Shown: in pieces, positions 6,955 to 14,936 of the stretch
Numbering within the stretch: the first letter of the stretch is position 1
Layout: each line of letters starts with the position of its first letter
Origin: DATFMH01 sp035267045
Lineage (GTDB): Bacteria > Bacteroidota > Rhodothermia > Balneolales > DATFMH01
Assembly (NCBI GenBank): GCA_035267045.1
Contig: DATFMH010000051.1
Span: 1-14,967 of the forward strand
Direction: 5' to 3'
Length of the DNA stretch: 14,967 nt
Notes under the pieces: model-generated
Seen by the model: the letters and a program-made list of their open reading frames with translations, nothing else
Database searches by the model: none
What the model was told of the DNA's origin: nothing
Made by a program: the position numbers and the translations under genes

Positions 6955-8040
6955 TTATCTGAAGCTTATTCCAACACCGACGTTGGCAATTGAATAATTG
7001 GCCATGGTGTAACTGGCCGATAAGCTAAAAATTAAAAAACGCAAACGTGCTCCGACAATAGCGTGGAATGTATTTGCTCCCTTTATATTGATATCGACAG
7101 GATCGCTTAATTTATCAATTTTCTTATGATTGGGATTTGTCTGGGTGGGGTCAGGAACAGTTATAGGATAATTACCAGGTGTGGCAACAGTCATTTTGGA
7201 ACTTTCTATACCTACACCGGCGTAAACGGCAATTATGGGTAATGATTTACCTACCAGGGCATTTACTGTATACGCTTTGGTTTCAGTTTTTACCTGTTGC
7301 CCCTGCCATGTTGAGCCATCATATTGATTTGAAGTATTAGCGTCTGTCTGTGGATTTACGGATAAATCTGAGCTGGCTTTGAAATCGGTGTAACCAAACA
7401 TAACAGATAAATTAACCGGTAAAAGTTTTCCACCCGGTATCCATTGATTGAGACCATGTTTAATACCGAATCCATATAGATTCATTTTACCGTAATTTTT
7501 TATGTTTACCTGAGGCAGATAACGAATCATGATTTCAGTATCATGAATTAAACCGATACCAACTTTAAACATGGGACTGGGAACAAAGCTATAACCGGTA
7601 CCTTTTGGCATGGTTACGCTGCCTAAATTATATCCCTGATCAACAATATTAAATGTAGAACCCGATTGTTTGGCACCAGCCAGCGTAGGTGACATTTCGG
7701 GACTATTCGTGTCGTACTGTAAACGTTGAAGGTTTAATTTAGCAGCATCGAAACTTTGATCGGTTGTAGGTACGAACGCCAGACCACCACTAACGGTTAC
7801 ATCAAAACCTAATTTTTTATGAGGTTTGGCAGTTGTGAACCAACCCGTATTGAGTCCGGCTCCAAATCCTTTTCCGACGGGACTCAGATATTCTTTTGCC
7901 AGGATATTAGCATCTGCTTTCCCTGAGGCAATTAATTTTCCAACGTTGTTCAATTGAGCATATGAAACGTTAACTGCTACCAACGCCAACAATGCAAATA
8001 GTATTATAGATTTGAAAGCGTTACGTAAAAATAATTTCAT
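6955..8040 (-). CDS. DUF6588-like outer-membrane beta-barrel protein
   Basis: A 361-residue exported protein. Residues 1-28 are a signal peptide: basic K/R start, hydrophobic core at 12-24, and an SYA-Q cleavage site after 28. The mature chain alternates short aromatic/glycine-rich strands with polar loops and ends in a strand closing with ...VGVGISFR. This fits an outer-membrane barrel inserted by BAM. The motifs FGAGLNTGWF, PSPMFKVGIGL and LYGFGIKHGLNQWIPGG resemble the uncharacterised DUF6588 family of Bacteroidota-type genomes, as I recall it. No enzymatic motif is seen, and its transport or structural role is unknown. A rare visible Shine-Dalgarno (AAAGGA, minus strand of 8047-8052) is placed six bases before the ATG, which fixes the start and suggests strong translation. 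It follows rsgA by 178 bases on the same strand. A possible TATAAT on the minus strand at 8089-8094 lacks a good -35 box. Confidence 0.75.
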   Translation of the reverse strand: MKLFLRNAFKSIILFALLALVAVNVSYAQLNNVGKLIASGKADANILAKEYLSPVGKGFGAGLNTGWFTTAKPHKKLGFDVTVSGGLAFVPTTDQSFDAAKLNLQRLQYDTNSPEMSPTLAGAKQSGSTFNIVDQGYNLGSVTMPKGTGYSFVPSPMFKVGIGLIHDTEIMIRYLPQVNIKNYGKMNLYGFGIKHGLNQWIPGGKLLPVNLSVMFGYTDFKASSDLSVNPQTDANTSNQYDGSTWQGQQVKTETKAYTVNALVGKSLPIIAVYAGVGIESSKMTVATPGNYPITVPDPTQTNPNHKKIDKLSDPVDINIKGANTFHAIVGARLRFLIFSLSASYTMANYSIANVGVGISFR

Positions 8041-8218
8041 AATAAATCCTTTATTAATAAAACCGGATTAATATTGCCGTATGTTATGATTATATGTTAT
8101 GGAAAACCGAATATGTTAATTAATTACTCATAAACGGTTTAATAGGTATTACCGAAACAAAATAAATATTAGTTAAAGTTTCGAAACAAACAAATGCATT
8201 TAATACGAATACCGGTTA

Positions 8219-9133
8219 CTATTCAAGAGAAAATATCATGTTTTTATAAGACTTATACCGGCTTTCAGCTATTTCACCATTTTTAACAGCTTCTTTTACG
8301 GCACACCCCGGTTCATGAATGTGAGTACAATTGTAGAATTTACAATCATGTTGTTTTTCTTCTATTTCAGGGAAAAGCAGAGCCACCTCGCGCGGTTCAA
8401 TATTTACTAACCCAAATTCCCTTATACCGGGTGTATCTACGAGGTAACCGCCAAAATGCAGTGGAACTAATTCTGCGAAAGTTGTAGTGTGTTTTCCTTT
8501 CTTTGAATACTCGGAAACCAAATCCACAGCCCGGTCCATTTCCGGATCAATAGCATTCAGTATACTTGTTTTTCCAACACCGGACGGTCCAATAAATAAT
8601 GAAATCTTGTCTTTTAGCAAGTCAGCAATAACGTCTATCGATTTTTTATCTTTGATACTGCAGGTCAGGAATGGATATTCCAGTGATTCGTATATTTCCT
8701 GGACTTTTTTCAGTTTTTCCAAATCATTTGATTTTGCCAGATCCATTTTATTGATCACGATAAAAGGAGGGATTTCGTACGCTTCACAGGTTACTAAAAA
8801 ACGATCGATGAAACCTGTTTTATAAATCGGATTTCGTATAGATTGGATAACAAAAGCCTGATCGATATTAGCGGCAATTATGTGTTCTCCTCGTCTGCCG
8901 TGTGTTGCTTTTCTTGTAATCTTATTGAAACGATCCTTAATGGAAGTTATAATACCTGTACCATCTTCGACTTCCTCAATTTCCACAAGATCACCAACAG
9001 CAAGCGGGTTGGTTTGCTCCTTTTTATTTAAACGGAATTTGCCCGGTATACGGGCATTGATATGGCCACCCGATTCCAAAGCAACCTGGTACCAACTGCC
9101 TGTGGATTTTATTACTCTTCCTTGCTTAGCCAA
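8219..9133 (-). CDS. rsgA: Ribosome small subunit maturation GTPase RsgA (YjeQ)
   Basis: A 304-residue circularly permuted GTPase that binds the 30S subunit near the decoding centre and checks late assembly, releasing assembly factors on GTP hydrolysis. The domain order fits: an N-terminal OB-fold (about 1-75, GRVIKSTGSWYQV), then G motifs in permuted order, G4 NKMD (128-131), G1 GPSGVGKTS (182-190), KGKHTTT (212-218) and G3 DTPG (233-236). A C-terminal zinc-binding domain has Cys264, Cys269, His271 and Cys277 in the family spacing C-x4-C-x-H-x5-C. The start is TTG 9133, because an in-frame TGA lies just upstream and the family normally begins here. The nearest ATG (9138-9140) is out of frame. 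The gene sits between lon, cut off by a terminator, and the OMP gene, so it probably has its own promoter within 9134-9290. Confidence 0.96.
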   Translation of the reverse strand: MAKQGRVIKSTGSWYQVALESGGHINARIPGKFRLNKKEQTNPLAVGDLVEIEEVEDGTGIITSIKDRFNKITRKATHGRRGEHIIAANIDQAFVIQSIRNPIYKTGFIDRFLVTCEAYEIPPFIVINKMDLAKSNDLEKLKKVQEIYESLEYPFLTCSIKDKKSIDVIADLLKDKISLFIGPSGVGKTSILNAIDPEMDRAVDLVSEYSKKGKHTTTFAELVPLHFGGYLVDTPGIREFGLVNIEPREVALLFPEIEEKQHDCKFYNCTHIHEPGCAVKEAVKNGEIAESRYKSYKNMIFSLE

Positions 9134-9291
9134 TAGTCATGATTTTATTAATGGTTATTATAAAATACTGCCCACCATAGTTAAGAACAACAACATCAAG
9201 ATACAAACGCTTAATGTTCCGTTGTTGATGGTTTGAAGCAAGGTGAATTTTTCACAAATAAATTCATGTAGCCGGTTTTATTTTATGCCAT

Positions 9292-9320
9292 AAAAAAAAG
9301 CCCGGCAGTTAACCGGGCTT
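9292..9320 (-). terminator. Intrinsic terminator of lon
   Basis: On the minus strand, AAGCCCGG (9320-9313) and CCGGGCTT (9305-9298) form an 8-bp G/C-rich stem with a 7-base loop. The stem is followed directly by a run of T residues extending to 9292. It starts 24 bases after the lon stop and separates lon from rsgA. This is a textbook rho-independent terminator. Confidence 0.92.
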
Positions 9321-9343
9321 AATAATTTTATCGTGACAACTTG

Positions 9344-11887
9344 TTAATCGATAACTACAGTGTCTTTTTCTGAAGTAATTGCATTCTGTTCTTTGTTCTT
9401 TGTTGTCGATTCTTTACTCTTTTGATCGGTTTTGACAAACTTTTTAGCAGGATCTTCGACAGGCTCTTTTTCAAGAACCTCGTCCAGTAGTTTGTCAATT
9501 CTCTCCAGGTATCCAACTTCGAGGCCTTTAATGATATCCTTTTCGATTTCTTCCACATCCCCTTCATTTTTCCTGGGCAGCAGTACTTTTCTAATACCGG
9601 CTCGTTTGGCAGCCAATACTTTTTCTTTTATACCGCCAACCGGCAATATCAAGCCCCGTAATGTGATCTCACCGGTCATGGCCAGGGTATTCCTGACTTT
9701 TCTTTGTGTGAAAATGGAGGCTATAGCCGAGAGTATTGAAACACCTGCTGATGGTCCATCTTTGGGTATAGCTCCGGCAGGTACGTGTATATGGAGATCC
9801 CAATCGGTAAAAGCCGTTTTGGGTATTCCCAGTTTGTCGGCATCAGCTTTGAGATATGAAAGTGCCAGTACTGCCGATTCTTTCATTACATCACCTAACT
9901 GACCGGTGATATGCAGTTTACCGTTACCGGGCGATACACTTGCTTCAATAAACAATATGGAACCACCGACTGGAGTCCAGGCCAATCCTGTAGAAACACC
10001 AGGTACGGTTGTTCGTTCTGCTATTTCGGAAAAGAATTTTTGTTTACCAAGATATTTCTCAACCTCATTGACGCCTATTCTTGCTTTTTTTATTTCATCA
10101 AGAGCGATCCTGCTGGCTACACCACGCGCCAAACCGCCTATTTCACGTTCCAGGTTACGTACTCCTGATTCACGGGTGTAACCATCGATGACTTTTTTTA
10201 GTGCCTTGTGGCTAATTCTTATCTTATTTTTGGTAAGGCCATTTTCTTCAATTTGCTTTGGCACCAGATATTTTTTAGCGATTTGTTGTTTTTCTTCCTG
10301 GGTATAACCGTTAATGCGGATAATTTCCATACGATCGCGCAGCGGAGCTGGAATAGTATCGAGTGTATTTGCCGTTGCGATAAAAAGCACCTTCGACAGA
10401 TCATATTCAAGTTCCAGGTAATTGTCATAAAAAGAATTGTTTTGTTCAGGATCCAAAACCTCAAGCAGGGCAGATGTCGGATCACCCCGGAAATCGGATC
10501 CAACTTTATCAATCTCATCGAGCATCATAACCGGGTTTGAAGTGCCCGCTTTTTTTATGTTCTGTATGATACGTCCCGGTAATGCTCCGATATACGTTCT
10601 CCGGTGGCCCCGTATCTCAGCTTCATCATGCAAGCCGCCCAAACTAAACCGGACAAATTCTCTGTTTAAGGCTCTTGCAATGGAACGGCCGAGCGAGGTC
10701 TTACCGGTTCCGGGAGGTCCGTAAAAGCACAGGATAGGGGCTTTCATATCCTTTTTGAGTTTTAACACGGCCAGGTATTCAATGATCCGTTTTTTTACTT
10801 TTTCAAGTCCGTAATGATCCTCATTAAGTATTTTCCTGGCCCGTTTTAAATCCAGTTTATCAGTGGAATATTTATGCCATGGTAAATCGAGAATCCATTC
10901 AACGTAATTTAATATCACGCTGTAATTGGGTGCAGATGAAGGTGTTCGCTCAAGGCGGTCTATCTGCTTATTTAACTCTTCCTTAATATTATCCGGATAC
11001 CGGTCTTCACTTGCCCTGTTGCGTAATTTTTCCACTTCGTCTTTTTCGGAATCCTCACCAAGTGCTTCTTGAATTGCCTTAAGTTGTTGTCTCAGATAAA
11101 AATCACGCTGTTGTTCATCGATATCCGTTTTGACTTTAGAACGGATCTCTTCACTTAAATTCAATACCTGTAATTCCTTATTCAGATATTCGATCACTTT
11201 ATTCATGCGATCGGAAAATTCTTGCGTCTCCAGTATTTCCTGCTTCTCGGCAATAGAGACATTCAGGTTTGATGAGATAAAATTTAACAGGAAAGTGGGA
11301 CTGCTGATATTATTAATGGCGATTGATGCTTCTGATGGAATATTAGGAGAGAGGCTGACTATTTGTGTAGCCGTTTCTTTAACCGAGCGAAGAGCGGCAT
11401 CCAATTCTAATCCCGACATATCCTGGATGTTTTTAAAGGGCTCAACATCAGCAGTAAAATAGGGATCCGTCTGTGTTAAACCCGTTATCTTAAAAACACT
11501 TTTTCCTTGTATTACGATACTTTTACTTCCATCGGGCATTTTAATAAGTTTGAGTATCTGAGCTACTGTCCCAATCTGGTAAATGTCTTTAGCAGACGGA
11601 TCTTCTATATTTTCATCCTTTTGGGCTACAACACCAATGATCTTGTCATTTTCATAAGCCTGCTTAACCAGGGCTAATGATTTATCCCTGCCAACCGTAA
11701 TTGGTATAACCACGCCCGGGAATAGAACGGTGTTTTTTAATGGCAGAATAGGAATGTTTTCTGGTATTTCCGATTCGGTTAATTTTTTTTCTTCCTCTTC
11801 AGAAAGCAGGGGAATAGCCTGTTCGAAGTCTTCAAAACCTTCATCGGACAAATCAAAAATATCATTAAACTTTAAATTGCTACTCAT
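9344..11887 (-). CDS. lon: ATP-dependent protease Lon
   Basis: An 847-residue Lon (LonA type), a cytoplasmic hexameric AAA+ serine protease that degrades misfolded and selected regulatory proteins. The N-terminal substrate-recognition domain (about 44-240) begins IPILPLKNTVLFPG, preceded by an acidic 40-residue extension. A coiled/helical stretch follows (about 240-320, with the DEQQRDFYLRQQLKAIQEALG block). The AAA+ module has Walker A GPPGTGKTS (390-398), Walker B MMLDEID (454-460) and a sensor Asn near 507. The protease domain carries the Ser-Lys dyad S713 (KDGPSAG) and K756 (GGIKEK), 43 residues apart as in E. coli Lon. The tail (about 808-847) is a charged, low-complexity extension rich in Lys, Glu, Ser and Thr, beyond the usual end. 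The start is ATG 11887 without a Shine-Dalgarno. It has its own terminator downstream and a long divergent region upstream, consistent with separate, possibly stress-responsive, transcription. No CIRCE element is seen. Confidence 0.98.
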   Translation of the reverse strand: MSSNLKFNDIFDLSDEGFEDFEQAIPLLSEEEEKKLTESEIPENIPILPLKNTVLFPGVVIPITVGRDKSLALVKQAYENDKIIGVVAQKDENIEDPSAKDIYQIGTVAQILKLIKMPDGSKSIVIQGKSVFKITGLTQTDPYFTADVEPFKNIQDMSGLELDAALRSVKETATQIVSLSPNIPSEASIAINNISSPTFLLNFISSNLNVSIAEKQEILETQEFSDRMNKVIEYLNKELQVLNLSEEIRSKVKTDIDEQQRDFYLRQQLKAIQEALGEDSEKDEVEKLRNRASEDRYPDNIKEELNKQIDRLERTPSSAPNYSVILNYVEWILDLPWHKYSTDKLDLKRARKILNEDHYGLEKVKKRIIEYLAVLKLKKDMKAPILCFYGPPGTGKTSLGRSIARALNREFVRFSLGGLHDEAEIRGHRRTYIGALPGRIIQNIKKAGTSNPVMMLDEIDKVGSDFRGDPTSALLEVLDPEQNNSFYDNYLELEYDLSKVLFIATANTLDTIPAPLRDRMEIIRINGYTQEEKQQIAKKYLVPKQIEENGLTKNKIRISHKALKKVIDGYTRESGVRNLEREIGGLARGVASRIALDEIKKARIGVNEVEKYLGKQKFFSEIAERTTVPGVSTGLAWTPVGGSILFIEASVSPGNGKLHITGQLGDVMKESAVLALSYLKADADKLGIPKTAFTDWDLHIHVPAGAIPKDGPSAGVSILSAIASIFTQRKVRNTLAMTGEITLRGLILPVGGIKEKVLAAKRAGIRKVLLPRKNEGDVEEIEKDIIKGLEVGYLERIDKLLDEVLEKEPVEDPAKKFVKTDQKSKESTTKNKEQNAITSEKDTVVID

Positions 11888-12052
11888 AATCTATAGACTG
11901 TTTTCAATACCTTTTTATAATTTCTTTTATTTACGTATCAAATAAAGAGCCATTTTTGAAACCTCTACCAATTAGTCATAATCCTAAGAGGATTCATGGC
12001 AATTTATCATCGACCAGTAGGTATCATGACATTAGGTCATAATAATACGATC

Positions 12053-12078
12053 TCATGGTTTCTTATCAGATACCATGA
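12053..12078. promoter_or_regulatory. Imperfect palindrome upstream of lon
   Basis: The two arms pair at all but one position (T12060/T12071) down to a 4-base loop: TCATGGT at 12053-12059 with ACCATGA at 12072-12078, plus TCT (12061-12063) with AGA (12068-12070). The size and symmetry suit a dimeric regulator's operator. It lies about 165 bases upstream of the lon start, and the regulator is unknown. Confidence 0.3.
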
Positions 12079-12114
12079 AAGTGCAAGGTCTGGATTATCT
12101 CATTTGTGGAGGTA

Positions 12115-12216
12115 ATGAATTTCTACGTTCTTTGCGTACCGGAACCGGTTTGGGTTGTGGTGTGGGGAACAGTCTCTCTTTTAGTGTTCTTAGAAGTTTG
12201 TGTAATGTTCTATTAA
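12115..12216 (+). CDS. Possible 33-residue hydrophobic small protein (doubtful)
   Basis: ATG 12115 opens a 33-codon frame ending at TAA 12216. The product is hydrophobic, with a single membrane-like stretch (roughly residues 11-32, PVWVVVWGTVSLLVFLEVCV). A strong GGAGG precedes it, rare in this window, but only two bases from the ATG, which is too close for normal initiation. A second frame (ATG 12075 to TAA 12221, 48 residues, glycine/cysteine-containing, no Shine-Dalgarno) overlaps it. At most one can be real. I recognise neither; chance is the likeliest explanation. Confidence 0.15.
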   Translation: MNFYVLCVPEPVWVVVWGTVSLLVFLEVCVMFY

Positions 12217-12508
12217 AATAAATTAACATTGTAAGCATCCGTTATTTGGCAATTTAACGCTAATAGTAAATAAACGTCAATAACATCTATTTTGTTCTAT
12301 ACAAACTCTAAAATCATGCCGGATTCAAAAATCCATTTATATTGTCAGTAATTGATATGTTATAAATAAGGATACGTAAAAATAATAAAAGAGTTAACAT
12401 TAATTATTGGGAAACCGGTTCCGGAATGAGTATTTGTGTAACCTTATTGTATCGTTTGTTGGTGCAAACTAAAAAAATACTGAAAACATTTTATCAATAG
12501 TGATAATT

Positions 12509-13306
12509 ATGAGAAGCCAGGAGAATGAGAATATTGTCAAATATACTGTGGGTTCGGGAATAGCTTTCTTAACCATCAATAGACCCGATCGAATGAATGC
12601 AATAAACGACGCTGTAATTCAGCAACTCATGAATCATTTTAATAAAATTGCTTCTGATGAGGCTATAAATGTAATTGTGCTGACAGGTTCGGGAGATCAG
12701 GCTTTTTGTTCAGGTGCGGATTTGAAGGATCCAAATATTGGTCATACTGAAGTATATGCAGAATATTTGGAGAAATACTATCAATCTATGATCAAGATGA
12801 TTATGGGAATTAAAAAACCGGTCATTGCTTCTATAAATGGTGCTGTCGTTGGAGCAGGAATCGGTCTTGCCCTTGCCTGCGATTATCTGATCATGGCGGA
12901 AGATGCTTATTTCTATCCTGCTTTTGCCAGAATAGGATTGGTTCCGGATTCCGGTGTCATGACTTTTCTCGTGAGAAGAATGGGTAAATACCGGGCATTT
13001 GAAGCGGCAGCACTTGCCCGAATGATTTCCAGTGACGAAGCAAAACAATACGGTATGGTAAATAAAGTTGTTCCATTCGGGAAACTTATGAAAGAGACAA
13101 GAAATACAGCCGAAGCATTTTTGGGAATGCCACCAGTTACAGTAGGTTTGATAAAGCATATGGCAAACAGGATAGAAGACATGAGCTTATCGGATGCATT
13201 AGAAATGGAGAAGGATTTCCAGGAAATTGCCGCCAATACGAAAGATCATGAGGAAGGTATCAAAGCTTTTATTGAAAAAAGAGAGCCGAATTTTACAGGA
13301 AAATAA
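12509..13306 (+). CDS. Enoyl-CoA hydratase/isomerase family protein, PaaG-like
   Basis: A 265-residue crotonase-fold enzyme acting on acyl-CoA thioesters in the cytoplasm. Visible features are NRPDRMNA (24-31), the oxyanion-hole loop AFCSGADLK (65-73) and GAVVGAGIGLALACD (111-125). The two catalytic glutamates of true enoyl-CoA hydratases (rat E144 and E164) correspond here to Gly119 and Phe139, so simple hydratase activity is unlikely. The Asp in IGLVPDSG (D147) is kept; this is the catalytic acid of PaaG-type isomerases, which act on ring-epoxide phenylacetyl-CoA or shift double bonds. The C-terminus EGIKAFIEKREPNFTGK closely follows PaaG. No other phenylacetate or beta-oxidation gene is in the window, so the substrate stays open. 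I chose ATG 12509; an in-frame GTG at 12500 would add three residues. Neither has a Shine-Dalgarno. It converges on the next gene with only 11 bases between stops. Confidence 0.88.
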   Translation: MRSQENENIVKYTVGSGIAFLTINRPDRMNAINDAVIQQLMNHFNKIASDEAINVIVLTGSGDQAFCSGADLKDPNIGHTEVYAEYLEKYYQSMIKMIMGIKKPVIASINGAVVGAGIGLALACDYLIMAEDAYFYPAFARIGLVPDSGVMTFLVRRMGKYRAFEAAALARMISSDEAKQYGMVNKVVPFGKLMKETRNTAEAFLGMPPVTVGLIKHMANRIEDMSLSDALEMEKDFQEIAANTKDHEEGIKAFIEKREPNFTGK

Positions 13307-13317
13307 CGTATAAGATC

Positions 13318-14850
13318 TTAAAACCTAATATGAAAAGCTGTTACAGCGGAACCGAGTATAAATGTGTTATGCTTGAGTCCCGGAGTGTTTATTTCTAAAC
13401 CGGTGGATATTTCAAAATGGGGTGTGTCTATAGCTGCGCCGATATCAAAGATCGGATTTTGTTTCTTTTGTAATTGAATGCCTGCACGCAACGGTAAGTA
13501 GGGTATAAGGCGCAATTCACCACCAATATTGGTAATCAGGTATTTTGAATTGAATGCATTTTTGTTTAACCCGTATGTGAAATCCACAGTTGCCATCCAC
13601 CAGTTCAGTTGCAGTGCTGATCCAATGTGTAATGCGGCAGGAAGAGCTATGTCTCTGCTTGCAGACTGAGTTTTATTATTATTGTTATAAGTGAAACCAT
13701 TCGGATCATCATTGGAGATAAAGCGGGAAAAAGAGCCCGGAGATCCTATAAAATCAGTTTTAGCGTTTCCCGGAATATTGTTGACCACCAAAGTATCGTT
13801 AGTGACCTGATAAGATTTAATATTCTTTTTATATCTGATGAAGCCGATATCTGTTAAAGAGGCGCTTAATCGGAAAGATTTTTTCAATGGACCGGAATTT
13901 TTCTCTCTTAATAATGATGCATCATTACCGATGCTTATGATATAGGTTAATCCGAGATCAAGTCCGGCTCCCAAACCTGTTGGCTGTAAAGCATCCTTAT
14001 AGGTTAACCCATTGTAAGGGAATGCATATTGATTGGTTGAATTATTATAATGACCTATGTCATTACTCAAAGGACCGGTGCTGAAACTGCTGAAATTTCG
14101 AACATTTTGAAATTGTATACCCGAGTTCCCACTGTAATAATCAGAACTGTAATCTCCTTTAAAATACGTTCCGCCAAAGATAAGTTTGGGAGCTATACCT
14201 ATATACAATCGATTTAAGTGGGCGGTCCATCCATTAATTAGAGGCAGCTGTTCCGCAAAACCGAGTGACAATTCATGATACACAGCAATTGTTTGATGTA
14301 GTTCCCTCCTTAAAACACGCAAATTTCCTTTTTTAACAAAATTATCGTCATACCAACCGCGATTAATAGCTATTCGGTTTATTCCGCGTGATCGCAATGC
14401 CAATGACAATGCAAAATTTTTGGTTTGAATATTCAAACCAAGTAAAACAGCGTCGAAACGAGCTGAACGATTGTAATAATCAGTATTATCCGGAAACCAG
14501 TCAGTCAGAATATTTTGATGTTCCGTACTTGTAATTGAGTAGTTGTTAATGTTTTGGGGTGTAAACTGATCGAATAAGAAACTGTATGACGGTATAGATT
14601 TTTTTATGGGTTGTTTATTCAGAAATAAAGCGATCTCGCCTAAACCAATGCCATTATTATAACGCTGATCTGCTATCATCAGGTTGGCTGGATTCAGGAA
14701 ATTAGCTGAATAACCGGTTAGAAAAGCAGTTCCACCACCGCCCATGCCAACAGTTCGAGGAGTTAGAATGGTCTGGGCGGATACGCTATAGCCCGATATG
14801 ATTATCAGAGCTACAAGTAAACCCCAAAATTTTGTGTACTTGTTTATCAT
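13318..14850 (-). CDS. DUF5723-like outer-membrane beta-barrel protein
   Basis: A 510-residue exported protein. Residues 1-25 form a signal peptide (hydrophobic core 9-20, cleavage SVSA-Q after 25). The mature start TPRTVGMGGGGTAFLTGYSANFLNPANL resembles the amino-terminal plug/hatch of FadL/PorV-like barrels, with its GMGG and NPANL motifs. Many amphipathic strand-like segments follow (for example LSLALRSRGI, LYIGIAPKLIFGGTYFKGDY, LRAGIQLQKKQNP), and the chain ends in the aromatic residue Phe (AFHIRF) typical of BAM-inserted outer-membrane proteins. The overall pattern fits DUF5723 of Bacteroidota-like genomes; its function is unknown and no catalytic motif is seen. Asn-rich loops (NNNNKT near 390) are probably surface-exposed. 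The start is ATG 14850 with no Shine-Dalgarno. The gene is convergent with the PaaG-like gene; no terminator fits in the 11-base gap, so the two transcripts must overlap. Confidence 0.75.
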   Translation of the reverse strand: MINKYTKFWGLLVALIIISGYSVSAQTILTPRTVGMGGGGTAFLTGYSANFLNPANLMIADQRYNNGIGLGEIALFLNKQPIKKSIPSYSFLFDQFTPQNINNYSITSTEHQNILTDWFPDNTDYYNRSARFDAVLLGLNIQTKNFALSLALRSRGINRIAINRGWYDDNFVKKGNLRVLRRELHQTIAVYHELSLGFAEQLPLINGWTAHLNRLYIGIAPKLIFGGTYFKGDYSSDYYSGNSGIQFQNVRNFSSFSTGPLSNDIGHYNNSTNQYAFPYNGLTYKDALQPTGLGAGLDLGLTYIISIGNDASLLREKNSGPLKKSFRLSASLTDIGFIRYKKNIKSYQVTNDTLVVNNIPGNAKTDFIGSPGSFSRFISNDDPNGFTYNNNNKTQSASRDIALPAALHIGSALQLNWWMATVDFTYGLNKNAFNSKYLITNIGGELRLIPYLPLRAGIQLQKKQNPIFDIGAAIDTPHFEISTGLEINTPGLKHNTFILGSAVTAFHIRF

Positions 14851-14918
14851 TTAGTGGTTAAATGGGATAGATATAAATGATCTATTATTGAAACTTCATA
14901 CAATATTCAGGCATAATT

Positions 14919-14936
14919 AACTGATTATATTCAGTT
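14919..14936. promoter_or_regulatory. Small inverted repeat upstream of the DUF5723-like gene
   Basis: AACTGA (14919-14924) and TCAGTT (14931-14936) flank TTATAT. On the minus strand a TATAAT (14929-14924) lies within it, about 75 bases before the start codon, and could be the -10 box of this gene. No convincing -35 element is present, so this is weak. Confidence 0.25.

Larger units (their letters stand above)
11888..12499. other. 612-bp divergent intergenic region between lon and the PaaG-like gene
   Basis: No confident gene, tRNA or other structured RNA is recognisable. It must contain the promoters of both flanking genes. Visible structure: a palindrome AATCCT-AAG-AGGATT (11980-11994); an imperfect 26-base palindrome with TCATGGT/ACCATGA arms (12053-12078); a near-repeat ATTAGTCATAAT/ATTAGGTCATAAT 60 bases apart (11971, 12031); and a perfect 13-base inverted repeat CCGGAACCGGTTT (12139-12151)/AAACCGGTTCCGG (12412-12424). 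Two overlapping tiny ORFs (12075-12221 and 12115-12216) are possible but unsupported by homology. Confidence 0.6.

Noticed and set aside
9432..11462. Several plus-strand ORFs of about 70-156 codons opposite lon
   Set aside because: They arise from the codon pattern of lon read on the other strand; the lon frame is continuous and complete.
11888..12499. tRNA or riboswitch in the long lon-divergent gap
   Set aside because: No cloverleaf, TPsiC-arm-like motif or known riboswitch core could be made out by eye.
12710..13236. Minus-strand ORFs of 149 and 107 codons opposite the PaaG-like gene
   Set aside because: The crotonase motifs on the plus strand explain this sequence; the antisense products are not recognisable.
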